The notes: a model not told the origin generated them from the sequence alone. A stretch of DNA of 64,000 bases from Bacillota bacterium (GCA_023390815.1 JAEWCC010000028.1:1-64000), one strand, 5' to 3'; positions 43,635-54,746 are shown, counted from the stretch's first letter. Numbers and translations are program-made.

Positions 43635-46600
43635 ATGTATATTAACAACACAGGAAAATCCAGCAAAACAAGAAAAATGATTGGGTTTCTATTATCTATC
43701 TTGATGGTGTTTGCAATATTGACAAATGAAATACCATCCGCATACGCGGAAAACGAGCCGCTGCCTACGGAAACGAATCAGCCAACAGATGAACCAGAAT
43801 CGTCTGAAGCACCTCAGCCTACTGAAGAGCCTCAGTCCACAGAAACGGTCCAGCCAACTGAAGAACCGCAAGTATCCGAACTTCTGCCTGATAATACACA
43901 ATCCTCCGGAATAGATAATGCCGGGGATTTTATTAATCCCGAAACATCTGGCAAGCCTGACAAGGACCTATTAGGTGATGCCGAAAAAAAGCTGTCGACC
44001 AAGATTCTGCAGCTTACAAATGATGAGTATCTTCCGTCCAATGTCACGCGCGACGAACTTGTTAGCCAGATGGCCGAGCAGAATCAGATAGAACAAGTTA
44101 ATGCATCTTCCGGGGTACCGGGCTCTTCCGGAACAAGCGTGCATGTATATATACAGGCAAAAAAGGGAAGCGATTTACAAGCACTGTCGAAATATGCGAA
44201 GATCGAGGACATAGACGCTAAAAACGGCCTCGCTACGGCATGGGTAGATGTCAGCATGATTATGAGCCTCGCCTCGGTTGGCTCCGTCAGGAGCGTACGT
44301 GAAGTGATTCCCCCCGTTGTAAGGACGGGGTCCGCATTAAGTCAAGGAGATTCGCTGCTTAACGCCGACGACCTGCGCGCTACAATGGGTGTAGACGGAA
44401 CAGGCATAAAGGTCGGCATAATCTCGGACGGAGTCGACCATCTGGCTACCGCAGTAGCTAGCGGTGACCTTTCCAGCGGCAGTAATGCCGTGCATGTGCT
44501 TAGCAACACAGTGGGCGGAGATGAAGGAACGGCGATACTCGAGATAGTGCACGATCTTTCGCCCGGTGCGGAACTTTACTTTCACGATTGCGGAAACAAC
44601 ACCATAGCTTTTAACAATGCGATAACCGAACTGGCGCAGGCGGGCTGCGATATAATCGTCGACGACATCGGGTGGATAGCTGAGCCTTTTTTCGAGGATG
44701 GTTCAGTTGCACAGCATGTTGCGGATGTTATGAACACATATGGCTTGGTATATGTATCCTCTGCCGGCAATGCAGCGAAAGATCATTATCAGGGCCTGTT
44801 CGTTGGTTGGGGTAACGATGACCTATTCGGAGACGGATGTCCGACTGCGGATTTCAGTGGAAACGGTGCCGATCCCTTCTTATATGTCCGTGTGCCCGCG
44901 TACTCTTCAATGATAATAGTAATGGAATGGAACGACCTGTTCGGCAACTCATCAAACGATTATGATCTTGAGATATATGACACGGACAGCGGGGATTACC
45001 TTGACGGAAGCTACAATTGGCAGGAAGGCAGCGGAGACGATCCTGTCGAATATATAATATATACTAACGAAAACTCCTCTGCGCAGGATATTCTTATTCG
45101 TGCAAGCAAATATTACGATCCTGAAACCCAAATACTCGCCGCAGATAAAATACTCGAGATATATACATACGGCTGCTATACTTATCCCACAAATACGGTC
45201 GCGGCAGATTCCATTTTCGGGCATCCGGCGGTGCCGGGAGTTCTTTCGTGCGGAGCGATAGACGGAAACAGCGAAGACAGTACCGATTACGGATTGATAG
45301 AGGATTTCTCTTCCCAGGGCCCCGTAACAATGATTTCCGGAACGAGGGAGAAACCTGACATATGCGGTATTGACGGAGTTACGGTTACGGGAGTGGGAGG
45401 ATTCCCGAATCCTTTTTACGGAACAAGCGCGGCAGCCCCGCATATTGCTGCAATAGCAGCGCTTTTGGAATCAGCGTTTCCGACAGAATCGTCTTTTAAT
45501 ATACGACAGATGATACTCGACAGCAGCGTTGACCTTGGCAGCAGCGGATACGACAATATTTATGGATATGGGCGCGCCGATGCGATTGCAGCTGTACAAA
45601 GAGGATCCTGCAAAGTGACATTTGACAGCCGGGGCGGTAGCGAGGTTTCCCCGCAATGGGTTATAAAAGACGGAAAAATTAATAAACCATCGAATCCGTC
45701 AAAAACGGATTGGTTTTTCGGCGGATGGTATAAGGAACAGGAATGTATCAACGCGTGGGATTTCGCAAATGATACTTTGACGTCTGATACGACGCTGTAT
45801 GCCAAATGGAATGATTCCCGTTACATATATACTGTTAGTGAAAATGGCACATATGACGTCAGCAATTGCGGTGATGTCTCACAGGTTGTTATCGATCCTG
45901 GCCTGACTGTTACGCTTACAAACAACAGCGTAACAAAATTGGATATTCAGATCGTATGCGGAGAAGGGGTCTCGCTTACTATCAATAATCTTATCATTCA
46001 ATGCACCAATGAAAGCGCTCTCTCTTTCACGGGAATCGGGAATAGTTTAATCCTGATTGGTGAGAACAGCCTGAAAAGCGCGCTAAACAAGCCAGGTATA
46101 AAGGTAGAAGAAGGGACGTCTCTTGAAATCTCCGGAGATGGCTGCGTATTATCAGTATCGGGAAGCAATGCAGCCGGCATCGGGGGCGGCAACGGAGGCA
46201 ACTGCGGTTCCATTACGGTCAATGGCGGAACTATATGTGCATGGGGAATTGATTCGCCTTATGATATTGGCAGTGGAGCGGGTGGTACAGGCGGAGCGCT
46301 TTCGATATTGGGAGACTCCGGCGTTTTGCTGGCAAACGGGACAAGTGTTTCGCCGGTGACGTCTACCCATGAGCTTATTACAACCAATGTAATGCAAGGT
46401 GATATCGTATTCGGTAAGATAAAGCTCCCGAACGGATGGCCGAGGCCCATTTATGCCTACCTTAATTCAAGCGCAATCAGCACGCTTACATACGACGGCA
46501 ATGGCGGCTCAGGGACTGTCCCAGAAGCTGTGGTTCAATATAATGGAACACCAACCAGATTATCCAAAGGGATCGATTTATCTAAAGATGGTCATTCCGT

Positions 46601-49600
46601 TGCTTCATGGAATACGCAGCCGGACGGGCTCGGAACAGATTTTACGACTGGAGAAGAATACACGCTTTCCGCGGATATTACGCTGTATGCGGTCTACGCA
46701 GTATATCCGGTAACCGAATACAACGCGTTCGATGAACTGGGATTTACACCTTTGGATACGGCGATGGACCCCGAACGGGACGTTGTCTATATGACAGAGT
46801 CGGGCGGCTGCAGATTATACCGTGTCGATTTAAACACGGGAGAAATAGGATATATAGAATTCCCCTACAAGGCGAAGGCGCTGACGGTTAAGAACGACAA
46901 AATCTATGTGACGTTGCCCGACAAGCAAAGCTATATGGAAGATGGGAGCGGTTACATTGGAGTCGTAGATGCGGCCATCTTCTCGGTCGATAAGATATTT
47001 AGCGTGGTACCCGACCCATACGACATAGAAGCGGATGCTGATGGCAGAGTATATATAGGCTCTGGTAGCGGCCAATGGTCGATCCTTTCTGTTTATGACA
47101 CCGAAACCGGGCAGCGGACTGATTCCGTTGGTTCATATAGATATAAGAGCCTGCTTGATTTCAATCCGGAATATAATAAATTATATTCCATTGATACAGA
47201 TTCAAGTCCGAGAGATATCACAGCCTATGAGATCACAAACGGCGATATAACGACTTACTACGATTCGCCGTATCATGGCGATTACGACATGTCGACCTAT
47301 ATGAAAATCTCGCCGGACGGACAATATATATTCAACGGCTCAGGCAATGTATTTACATGCGCGCCAAATAAAACAGGGGATATGGTCTTCGCAGGCAACC
47401 TCGGCTTCACGTTCAACTCGATTTGCTTTGACCAAAGAAATAATGAGTTCATTATCGTGAACGGCGACGGCATGTATATTTGCGACTATGACACATGGGC
47501 GGTAAAAGCCGCTCAGGGCTCAAAAGATAGTTATAAAGGCGTATATTGCAATGGCAGCCATTTCGTATCGTTGATGGGGACAAGCACTGGGAAATATTAT
47601 ATTGTACTCGATAATAAGACCCCGGGCGGTCTTGACGTAAAGGGAGTTACTCTCAGCCAGGACAGCGTCGTTATGATGGATAACGAAACGGAGATGCTGT
47701 CGGCGAATATCAGCCCCGAGTATGCGACAAATCAAAACATGACATGGTCGTCGAGCAACGATAGCGTAGCGACTGTTTTAAATGGGGTTATAACACCAAC
47801 TGGCACCGGGAGTGCTGTCATTACAGTAACGACCATGCAGGGAGGATTTAAAGATACATGCAACGTCACTGTATTACCCTATGATGAATACAGCGCGTAT
47901 AATGGGCTGTGGTTTACGCCCTTGGATACGGCGATAGACCCGGACCGCGACTTTATATATATGACGGAGACAGGAGGATACCGGCTCTACCGTATCGACC
48001 TAAACACAGGGGAGATAGAATATATCAAGTTCCCGTACAAGGCAGAGAGGCTGACGGCCAAGAACGGCAAGATTTATGTAACACTGCCTCACGGCAGACA
48101 CGACCCCTATGATTTTACTGACGGCAGCGGTTCTATAGCAATTATAGACGCCGCTACGTTCTCAGTTGACAAGGTATTTGATGTAGTGCCCGACCCTTAC
48201 GATGTCGAAGCGGATGACGACGGCAGAGTATATATAGCATCCGGTTCCGGACAATGGACGTCACTAGCGGTCTACGATACAGATGCTGAGCAGCAAATCA
48301 GTTCCACTGGAATCAGGCAAATGAGCCTGCTTGATTTCAATGCTGTGTATAATAAATTGTATTCCATTGATACAGATTCGAGTCCGAGAGATATCAAGGC
48401 TTACGAGATAACGGACGGCGATATAACGGCCAGTTACGATTCGCCATATCACGGCGATTACAGCATGTCGACCTACATGAAGGTCTCGCCCGACGGGCAG
48501 TATATATTCAACGGGTCAGGCAACGTATTTGCATGCGCGCCTACGAAAACCGGAGATATGGTCTATGCAGGCAGCCTCGGCCTCACGTTCAACTCGATAT
48601 GCTTTGACCAAAGCAATGACGAATTCATTATCGGAAGCGATAGCGGGATGTATATTTTGGACTATGACACTTGGGCTGTAAAAGCCGCGCAGGGTTCAAA
48701 AGATTTTTATAAAGGCGTATATTGCAACAGCAGTCATTTCGTATCGATGATGAAGACAAGCGCGGGGAAATATTATCTTGTTCTCGACAATAAAGCTCCG
48801 GGCCTTAACGTAACGGGCATTACCATGAGCCCGAAAACCCTTATTATGATGGATGACGAAACGGAAAATTTGACAGCGGCCATAAGTCCCAAATATGCGA
48901 CAAATCAAAACGTGACATGGACGTCGAGCAACGAAAGCGTAGCGACTGTTTCAAACGGCGTGATAACCGCAGTGGGTAAGGGTAACGCAGTCATTACGGC
49001 AACGACCGAGCAGGGCGGATTCAAAGATACATGTAACGTCACCGTAATAGCGTATCAGGAATACAACGCGTACGAAAAGCTGTGGTTTACGCCTATGGAT
49101 ACGGCAATGGATCCGGACCGGGCTGTAGTTTATATGACTGAGACAGGCGGCAATAAGCTTTATCGTGTCGATCTTAATACGGGAAAGATAGTATACATCA
49201 AGTTCCCGTACAAGGCGGAAATGCTGACGGTCAAAAACGATAAGGTCTATGTGACGCTGCCTCACGGCAATCATGACTATTATGATTTTACTGACGGCAG
49301 CGGTTCTATAGCAATGGTGGACGCCTCTACTTTCTCGGTCGATAAGATATTTGAGGTAGTCCCCGATCCATATGACATTGAAGTCGATGACGAGGGAAGA
49401 GCCTATATAGGTTCAGGGTCCGGCCAATGGTCTATACTCACTGTTTATGATACCCAAACCGGGCAGCAAATAGAATCCGTCGACTTATTTAGGCAAAGAA
49501 GCCTGCTTGATTTCAACCCGGTGTATAATAAACTGTATTCCATTACGACCGATTCCATCCCAACAGATATCACGGCTTATGAGATAACAAACGGGGATAT

Positions 49601-52600
49601 AACAATTTACTATGATTCGCCGTATCACGGCGATTACGACATGTCGACCTATATGGAGATCTCGCCGGATGGACGGTATATATTCAACGGCTCAGGCAAT
49701 GTATTTACATGTGCACCTACACAGACCGGAGATATGGTCTATGCGGGCACGCTAGGAAGTGCATATACATCCGTGTGTTTTGACCTTGCCGGCAACCGTA
49801 TTTACACATGCAATGAAAACACTCTAAAAGCATATGCTTACGACACAAAAACAATAGTCGGTACCATTACTTCGCCGGATCAGTTCGTAAGTCTGCAATA
49901 CAGCGGCGAAAAAATCATTGCGTTGCAGAAAAACAGCAGCGGAGTTTATTACTTTAAAGACTATACGATAGATTGCCTTCTCTCGGATATTTCGCTAGAC
50001 GGTGTTTCTGTTTCCGGTTTTAACCCTTTGATACCAGATTGCAGCGTTACCATTCCGACAAATAACGATACGATAAACATTTCAGCGCCGGCTTTGGATG
50101 CTAGTGGGCAGGTCTCCGGAGACGTTGGCGTTCAGACGCTCAATTTAGGCGTCAACACGTACACCTTAACAGTTACGGGAACCGTAACGGGGCAAACAAA
50201 AACGTATGCATTACATATAACAAGGATTGTGCCGGGAAACACAAATCTGTCAGCGATAAACACTTCAGCGGGTAGTATTACGCCCGCTTTCGATAAGGAT
50301 ACACTCAGCTATACACTATCGTTGGACGAAAACACGGCATCAACAACAATAACACCGATGAAAGAGGACAGCGGGGCAACAATAAAGATAGATGGGTCGT
50401 CTGTTACATCCAAGGCAATATCGGTGGGTACCGGTTCATCTGTAGATGTTATCATTGAAGTAACTGCAGAAGACACGATCACTAAGAAAACTTATACAAT
50501 ACATGCTATAAGGGCGGTATCTACAAACGCCAGTCTATCTTCGCTGAGTACTTCTGCGGGAACGCTTACTCCCGCATTTAAGACTGGCACATATGAATAT
50601 TCTGTTTCGCTCCCGAGTACTACGTCTTCCGCTAAATTATCGGCGTCTAAAGCTTCAAACGCTGCGACACTACGGATTAATGGCTCAATCGGTACAAGCA
50701 TAACAGTTTCGCTTTCAAACGGGCAATCAAAGGACGTGTTCTTTCATGTAACAGCGCAAGATGGCGTTACCGTTAAAATGTATACCGTCCATGTGAGCAG
50801 GGCGCTTTCAAACAACGCGAACCTCTCCAGTATTTCTCTCTCAAGCGGAGCGCTTTCTCCATCATTTAACGTTAACACCTTACAGTATAACATAACGTTG
50901 TCAAGCCTTACATCGGGTACGACGGTGTCAGCTGTCAAAGCGGACAGTACATCGACTATGAAATTTGATGGCACAGTTGCATCCAGTAAAGCCGTAACAC
51001 TTGACCCAGGGCAGAGCCAAGATGTTACCATAGAAGTTGCCGCACAGGATGGAGTAACCGTAAAGTCGTATATTGTACATGTAACAAGAGTGGCTTCAAA
51101 CAACGCGAACCTGTCAGGCATATCACTCTCAAGCGGGACGCTGTCTCCTGTTTTCAGTGCCAATACAATTGAATACAACGTGGTTCTGCCATGTACTGTA
51201 TCGGAGGCAACAATAACGCCTGCCAAAATCGACAGCGCGGCCGCATTGAAGATTAACCGATATGTTGTTCCCAGTATTACAATGACACTTGTTCCGGGGC
51301 AGACTAAAGATGCGAGCATAGAAGTTACGGCACAGGACGGTATTACAAAAAAGACATATACAGTTCATGTAACAAGAGCGCCGTATTCTACCAACGCAAA
51401 TCTGTCCGCAATAAAAATTTCAAGCGGGACGCTGTCTCCTACATTCAACGCCAATACTGTTGAATATAGTGTAACTATTTCAAGTACTACATCGTGGATA
51501 GATATAACGCCTGTTATAACCGACAGCACTGCGACAGTAAAAATTAACGGAATAACAATTACCTCAACGCTACAAATTTCGCTTTCGCCCGGACAGACCA
51601 GAGATGCAAGTATAGAAGTTACGGCACAGGATAGTATTACGAAGAAGACCTATACAGTTCATATAACACGGGAGCTGTATTCCACAAATGCAAATCTATC
51701 TGCGATAAATCTTTCAAGCGGGACGCTGTCGCCTTCGTTCAGCGCCAATACCGTTGAATATAGCGTAACTCTGTCAAGTACCGTAACGGGAACAACAGTA
51801 ACGCCTGTTAAAGCGGACAGTACTGCGGCTATGAAGATCGACGGAGTTATTGAGTCAAATAAGTCAGTAGTGCTTAATAAGGGAGAAACAAAAGATGTTA
51901 TCATAGAACTCACCGCGCAAGACGGAGTAACAATAAAGACATATACCATCCATATAACAAGAGCGTTGTATTCAAGCAATGCAAACTTGTCAGGTATATC
52001 GCTTTCAAGCGGGACGCTGTCGCCTTTGTTCAGCGTCAATACCGTTGAATATAGCGTAACTCTGTCAAGTGCCGTAACGGGAACAACAGTAACGCCTGTT
52101 AAAGCCGACAGCACTGCAACATTAAGAATTGACGGAAACATAGTAACAAACAAAACCGTATCGCTTACGCCCGGGCAGACCAGAGATGTTGTCATAGAAG
52201 TTACGGCACAGGATGGTATTACGAAGAAGACATATACAGTTCATGTAACAAGGGCGCCGTATTCCAGCAATGCCAACCTATCTGCGATAAATCTTTCAAG
52301 CGGGACGCTGTCGACTTCGTTCAGCGTTAATACCGTTGAATACAGCGTAACTCTGTCAAATACTGAAACGGGAACAACGGTAACGCCTGTTAAAGCCGAC
52401 AGCACTGCGACATTAAGAATTGACGGAAATATAGCCACAAGCAAAACCGTATCGCTTACGCCCGGGCAGACCAGAGACGTTATCATAGATGTGTCCGCTC
52501 AGGACGGAGTAACAAAGAAAACTTACACTTTGCACATCACAAGAGAACGCATAAGGGTAACGGGGGTTGAACTGAATAAGACTGCTCTGGAATTAAAGGT

Positions 52601-54386
52601 TGGAGATTCTTCGGTTATTAGTTGTACTGTTGTTCCTGCGGATGCGACAGATAAAAATATAACATGGGTTTCCAGCAATACGGATATCGCTACGGTTTCG
52701 GGAGGTACAGTCACTGCAATCGCTCCCGGCACTGCCATAATCACCGCAACGGCAGACGGTATGTCAGATACTTGCGAAGTAACAGTACAACCAGCAACGT
52801 ACAATATAAAGGCCGTATCCAGCAATTCAGTCTTTGGCTCTGTGGTTGGCGGAAATGTATATGCCAACAACGCAAATGTGACGCTTACCGCTATACCGAA
52901 TGCAAAATGCCGCTTCGTTCGCTGGAAGAACGGTGCCGCACAGGTTTCTACGAATGCGGTCTATTCGTTCATCGCAAACGCTGACTTGACCCTGACTGCC
53001 GAGTTCGCTCCTATCGGCGTGCCAACGGTTTACGCGGTTTCAGCAGGGTTTAACAGCGCAAAGATCACCTGGGCTGCAGTGGAAGGGGCTGCGGGGTACG
53101 AGGTGTGGTGCAGCACATCTGCCAATGTGACTTGTACAAAGCTAGGTACGGTATCCGGTACGTCCTTTATCGACAATGGCCTCTCAACGAACACAACTTA
53201 TTATTACAAGGTTAATGCATACTGTAAGGCATCCACCGCAACGACATATGGCACCCAGTCTGTTTATGCGACTGCAACCCCCGTTCCCTCTGCCGCCTCG
53301 GTATATGCCGCGCCGACCAGCTACAACAGTGCATATGTATCGTGGAGCGCAGTGCCCGGCGCGAGCGGATATGAGCTGTCCCGCGCGACATCGCAGAATG
53401 GCAGTTACAGTGTGGTTAAAACTACTTCTTCGCTGAGTTACACCAACACTAGCCTCGGCACCGGCACGACCTATTTTTATCGGGTTAGAGCTTACCGGAC
53501 GGTAGGAAGAACCAAGGTATGGGGAGAATATTCTGTGATTGCCTCCGCCCAACCTGTCTTATCTTCCGTAACAAGTGCCTCCGCTAAGGCCTATTATCCC
53601 ACGAGTGTGAAGGTATCGTGGAGCGCGGTGCCGGGTAAGAGCGGTTATGAGATATGGCGGTCAACATCGCCCTACAGCGGCTTTGCTCTGCTCAAATCGA
53701 CGGGCAGCACGTCGTATAAGGACACAACCTGTACGCCGTTCGTTACATACTACTATCAGATCAGAGCATACCGCACGGTAAACGGGCATAAAGTGTACAG
53801 CGCGAGCGCTTCGGTGACGGTTAACGCAAGACCGACCCTGGGCAACGTCACGGGCGTCAAGGTGGCGGTGAGTTCGCCGAGCAGTATCAAACTGTCATGG
53901 TCTTCCGTGTCGGGGTGCAGCGGGTACGAGATACGCCGGTCAACTGCGGCCAACGGGACGTATACCGCCATTAAAACGACGTCAAGCCGGAGCTATACCG
54001 ACAGCAACCTCACACCAAACACAACGTATTACTATCAGGTGATTGCGTACCGCACGGCAGGCGGCGGTAAGGTATACAGTACGCCCTGCTCACCGGTATC
54101 GGCAATGCCGGTTTTCGGCTCAGTATCAAACGCCAAGGCGGTACGCAGCAGCGTGACGAAGATCAAACTGACATGGAGCGCAGTTTCAGGGCGGACGGGG
54201 TATGAGATATATCGATGCACATCTCCTGACGGCGACTTCGTATTTATCAAATCAACAACGAGCACTAGCTTCACTGACAGCGGGTTGACGACAGGCGTAA
54301 CGTACTATTACAAGATCGTGGCGTACCGGACGGTGAACGGCGTGAAGTACCGCAGTAAGGAATCGATGGTATATGCAACGCCGTAG
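43635..54386 (+). CDS. Giant secreted multidomain protein with subtilase-like domain
   Basis: Protein of 3583 aa. A signal peptide (residues ~1-38) is followed by a Pro/Thr/Glu-rich linker (~40-90). A subtilase-like domain follows at ~255-650, with Asp265 in GIISDGVD, a DEGTAILEIVHD segment where the His motif would be (Glu297, Glu303) and Ser598 in GTSAAAPH. Next come an InlB-type repeat, a glycine-rich segment, another InlB-type repeat, three beta-propeller/BIG2 units (~1025-2110), about nine cadherin-like repeats (to ~2970), a further BIG2, a bacterial repeat domain and five FnIII-like domains. No sortase signal. GGGGG precedes ATG 43635 by nine bases; a TTG at 43614 is less likely. Probably a large adhesive or matrix protein with possible protease activity. 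Confidence 0.85.
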   Translation: MYINNTGKSSKTRKMIGFLLSILMVFAILTNEIPSAYAENEPLPTETNQPTDEPESSEAPQPTEEPQSTETVQPTEEPQVSELLPDNTQSSGIDNAGDFINPETSGKPDKDLLGDAEKKLSTKILQLTNDEYLPSNVTRDELVSQMAEQNQIEQVNASSGVPGSSGTSVHVYIQAKKGSDLQALSKYAKIEDIDAKNGLATAWVDVSMIMSLASVGSVRSVREVIPPVVRTGSALSQGDSLLNADDLRATMGVDGTGIKVGIISDGVDHLATAVASGDLSSGSNAVHVLSNTVGGDEGTAILEIVHDLSPGAELYFHDCGNNTIAFNNAITELAQAGCDIIVDDIGWIAEPFFEDGSVAQHVADVMNTYGLVYVSSAGNAAKDHYQGLFVGWGNDDLFGDGCPTADFSGNGADPFLYVRVPAYSSMIIVMEWNDLFGNSSNDYDLEIYDTDSGDYLDGSYNWQEGSGDDPVEYIIYTNENSSAQDILIRASKYYDPETQILAADKILEIYTYGCYTYPTNTVAADSIFGHPAVPGVLSCGAIDGNSEDSTDYGLIEDFSSQGPVTMISGTREKPDICGIDGVTVTGVGGFPNPFYGTSAAAPHIAAIAALLESAFPTESSFNIRQMILDSSVDLGSSGYDNIYGYGRADAIAAVQRGSCKVTFDSRGGSEVSPQWVIKDGKINKPSNPSKTDWFFGGWYKEQECINAWDFANDTLTSDTTLYAKWNDSRYIYTVSENGTYDVSNCGDVSQVVIDPGLTVTLTNNSVTKLDIQIVCGEGVSLTINNLIIQCTNESALSFTGIGNSLILIGENSLKSALNKPGIKVEEGTSLEISGDGCVLSVSGSNAAGIGGGNGGNCGSITVNGGTICAWGIDSPYDIGSGAGGTGGALSILGDSGVLLANGTSVSPVTSTHELITTNVMQGDIVFGKIKLPNGWPRPIYAYLNSSAISTLTYDGNGGSGTVPEAVVQYNGTPTRLSKGIDLSKDGHSVASWNTQPDGLGTDFTTGEEYTLSADITLYAVYAVYPVTEYNAFDELGFTPLDTAMDPERDVVYMTESGGCRLYRVDLNTGEIGYIEFPYKAKALTVKNDKIYVTLPDKQSYMEDGSGYIGVVDAAIFSVDKIFSVVPDPYDIEADADGRVYIGSGSGQWSILSVYDTETGQRTDSVGSYRYKSLLDFNPEYNKLYSIDTDSSPRDITAYEITNGDITTYYDSPYHGDYDMSTYMKISPDGQYIFNGSGNVFTCAPNKTGDMVFAGNLGFTFNSICFDQRNNEFIIVNGDGMYICDYDTWAVKAAQGSKDSYKGVYCNGSHFVSLMGTSTGKYYIVLDNKTPGGLDVKGVTLSQDSVVMMDNETEMLSANISPEYATNQNMTWSSSNDSVATVLNGVITPTGTGSAVITVTTMQGGFKDTCNVTVLPYDEYSAYNGLWFTPLDTAIDPDRDFIYMTETGGYRLYRIDLNTGEIEYIKFPYKAERLTAKNGKIYVTLPHGRHDPYDFTDGSGSIAIIDAATFSVDKVFDVVPDPYDVEADDDGRVYIASGSGQWTSLAVYDTDAEQQISSTGIRQMSLLDFNAVYNKLYSIDTDSSPRDIKAYEITDGDITASYDSPYHGDYSMSTYMKVSPDGQYIFNGSGNVFACAPTKTGDMVYAGSLGLTFNSICFDQSNDEFIIGSDSGMYILDYDTWAVKAAQGSKDFYKGVYCNSSHFVSMMKTSAGKYYLVLDNKAPGLNVTGITMSPKTLIMMDDETENLTAAISPKYATNQNVTWTSSNESVATVSNGVITAVGKGNAVITATTEQGGFKDTCNVTVIAYQEYNAYEKLWFTPMDTAMDPDRAVVYMTETGGNKLYRVDLNTGKIVYIKFPYKAEMLTVKNDKVYVTLPHGNHDYYDFTDGSGSIAMVDASTFSVDKIFEVVPDPYDIEVDDEGRAYIGSGSGQWSILTVYDTQTGQQIESVDLFRQRSLLDFNPVYNKLYSITTDSIPTDITAYEITNGDITIYYDSPYHGDYDMSTYMEISPDGRYIFNGSGNVFTCAPTQTGDMVYAGTLGSAYTSVCFDLAGNRIYTCNENTLKAYAYDTKTIVGTITSPDQFVSLQYSGEKIIALQKNSSGVYYFKDYTIDCLLSDISLDGVSVSGFNPLIPDCSVTIPTNNDTINISAPALDASGQVSGDVGVQTLNLGVNTYTLTVTGTVTGQTKTYALHITRIVPGNTNLSAINTSAGSITPAFDKDTLSYTLSLDENTASTTITPMKEDSGATIKIDGSSVTSKAISVGTGSSVDVIIEVTAEDTITKKTYTIHAIRAVSTNASLSSLSTSAGTLTPAFKTGTYEYSVSLPSTTSSAKLSASKASNAATLRINGSIGTSITVSLSNGQSKDVFFHVTAQDGVTVKMYTVHVSRALSNNANLSSISLSSGALSPSFNVNTLQYNITLSSLTSGTTVSAVKADSTSTMKFDGTVASSKAVTLDPGQSQDVTIEVAAQDGVTVKSYIVHVTRVASNNANLSGISLSSGTLSPVFSANTIEYNVVLPCTVSEATITPAKIDSAAALKINRYVVPSITMTLVPGQTKDASIEVTAQDGITKKTYTVHVTRAPYSTNANLSAIKISSGTLSPTFNANTVEYSVTISSTTSWIDITPVITDSTATVKINGITITSTLQISLSPGQTRDASIEVTAQDSITKKTYTVHITRELYSTNANLSAINLSSGTLSPSFSANTVEYSVTLSSTVTGTTVTPVKADSTAAMKIDGVIESNKSVVLNKGETKDVIIELTAQDGVTIKTYTIHITRALYSSNANLSGISLSSGTLSPLFSVNTVEYSVTLSSAVTGTTVTPVKADSTATLRIDGNIVTNKTVSLTPGQTRDVVIEVTAQDGITKKTYTVHVTRAPYSSNANLSAINLSSGTLSTSFSVNTVEYSVTLSNTETGTTVTPVKADSTATLRIDGNIATSKTVSLTPGQTRDVIIDVSAQDGVTKKTYTLHITRERIRVTGVELNKTALELKVGDSSVISCTVVPADATDKNITWVSSNTDIATVSGGTVTAIAPGTAIITATADGMSDTCEVTVQPATYNIKAVSSNSVFGSVVGGNVYANNANVTLTAIPNAKCRFVRWKNGAAQVSTNAVYSFIANADLTLTAEFAPIGVPTVYAVSAGFNSAKITWAAVEGAAGYEVWCSTSANVTCTKLGTVSGTSFIDNGLSTNTTYYYKVNAYCKASTATTYGTQSVYATATPVPSAASVYAAPTSYNSAYVSWSAVPGASGYELSRATSQNGSYSVVKTTSSLSYTNTSLGTGTTYFYRVRAYRTVGRTKVWGEYSVIASAQPVLSSVTSASAKAYYPTSVKVSWSAVPGKSGYEIWRSTSPYSGFALLKSTGSTSYKDTTCTPFVTYYYQIRAYRTVNGHKVYSASASVTVNARPTLGNVTGVKVAVSSPSSIKLSWSSVSGCSGYEIRRSTAANGTYTAIKTTSSRSYTDSNLTPNTTYYYQVIAYRTAGGGKVYSTPCSPVSAMPVFGSVSNAKAVRSSVTKIKLTWSAVSGRTGYEIYRCTSPDGDFVFIKSTTSTSFTDSGLTTGVTYYYKIVAYRTVNGVKYRSKESMVYATP
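46710..49965 (+). repeat. Three tandem propeller + BIG2 coding repeats
   Basis: Inside the giant gene, units start near 46710, 47877 and 49050 (periods about 1167 and 1173 bp). Each opens with an EYNAF...LWFTPLDTAMDPER-like segment and codes for a beta-propeller. The first two are followed by a BIG2 domain (SSSNDSVATV or SSNESVATV); the third ends in the cadherin-like block. Confidence 0.85.
50240..52550 (+). repeat. Eight tandem cadherin-like coding repeats
   Basis: Units of about 96 codons (~288 bp) with the signature NANLSxIxLSSGTLSP...YTVHVTR, matching the cadherin-like beta-sandwich family PF12733. A ninth, divergent unit precedes them at 49966. Later units are the most alike, which suggests recent expansion at the 3' end of the block. 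Confidence 0.85.
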
Positions 54387-54711
54387 GTAAGGAAATATAT
54401 TAAGCTATTATAGAAGTAGTGGGTATGATCTGCCGCGCTATGCAAGTATATAACAAATTATGTGAATATAAGACGAATAGGAATAGTTTCGGAGTGGGAA
54501 AGGGATATAGAGTTATCTTATACTGTATTCCATATGCCAAAGTACAGCCACCCGAAGCGTTTTAGGCAGTTTCAGACCGTTCTATGCGATTCAGCTCTGA
54601 ATTCACATTTTATTCTAGGAAAGATAAGAGGCGAAATTGGCCAAAACAGCTGCGTATTTGTCCATATAGGTGAATTATTTCAAGATTTTTTGCCATAAAA
54701 GCATGAAAATA
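54387..54711. other. Intergenic region, nothing clear
   Basis: 325 bp after the giant gene. A 78-codon open frame at 54462-54698 lacks a ribosome binding site and recognisable features. I see no gene here. Confidence 0.5.
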
Positions 54712-54746
54712 GCCGCTGCTTTTGATATCGCAGCGGCCTCTTTTTT
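54712..54746. terminator. Hairpin terminator beside repeat copy C
   Basis: GCCGCTGC (54712-54719) and GCAGCGGC (54730-54737), then CTCTTTTTTG. It resembles the hairpin beside copy A and lies immediately 3' of the tRNA-like end of copy C on the minus strand. Confidence 0.8.

Noticed and set aside
54330..54386. Sortase anchor at the end of the giant protein
   Set aside because: The C-terminus ends in an FnIII strand with no LPxTG motif, hydrophobic segment or basic tail.
54462..54698. 78-codon open frame after the giant gene
   Set aside because: No ribosome binding site, odd composition and no recognisable family.
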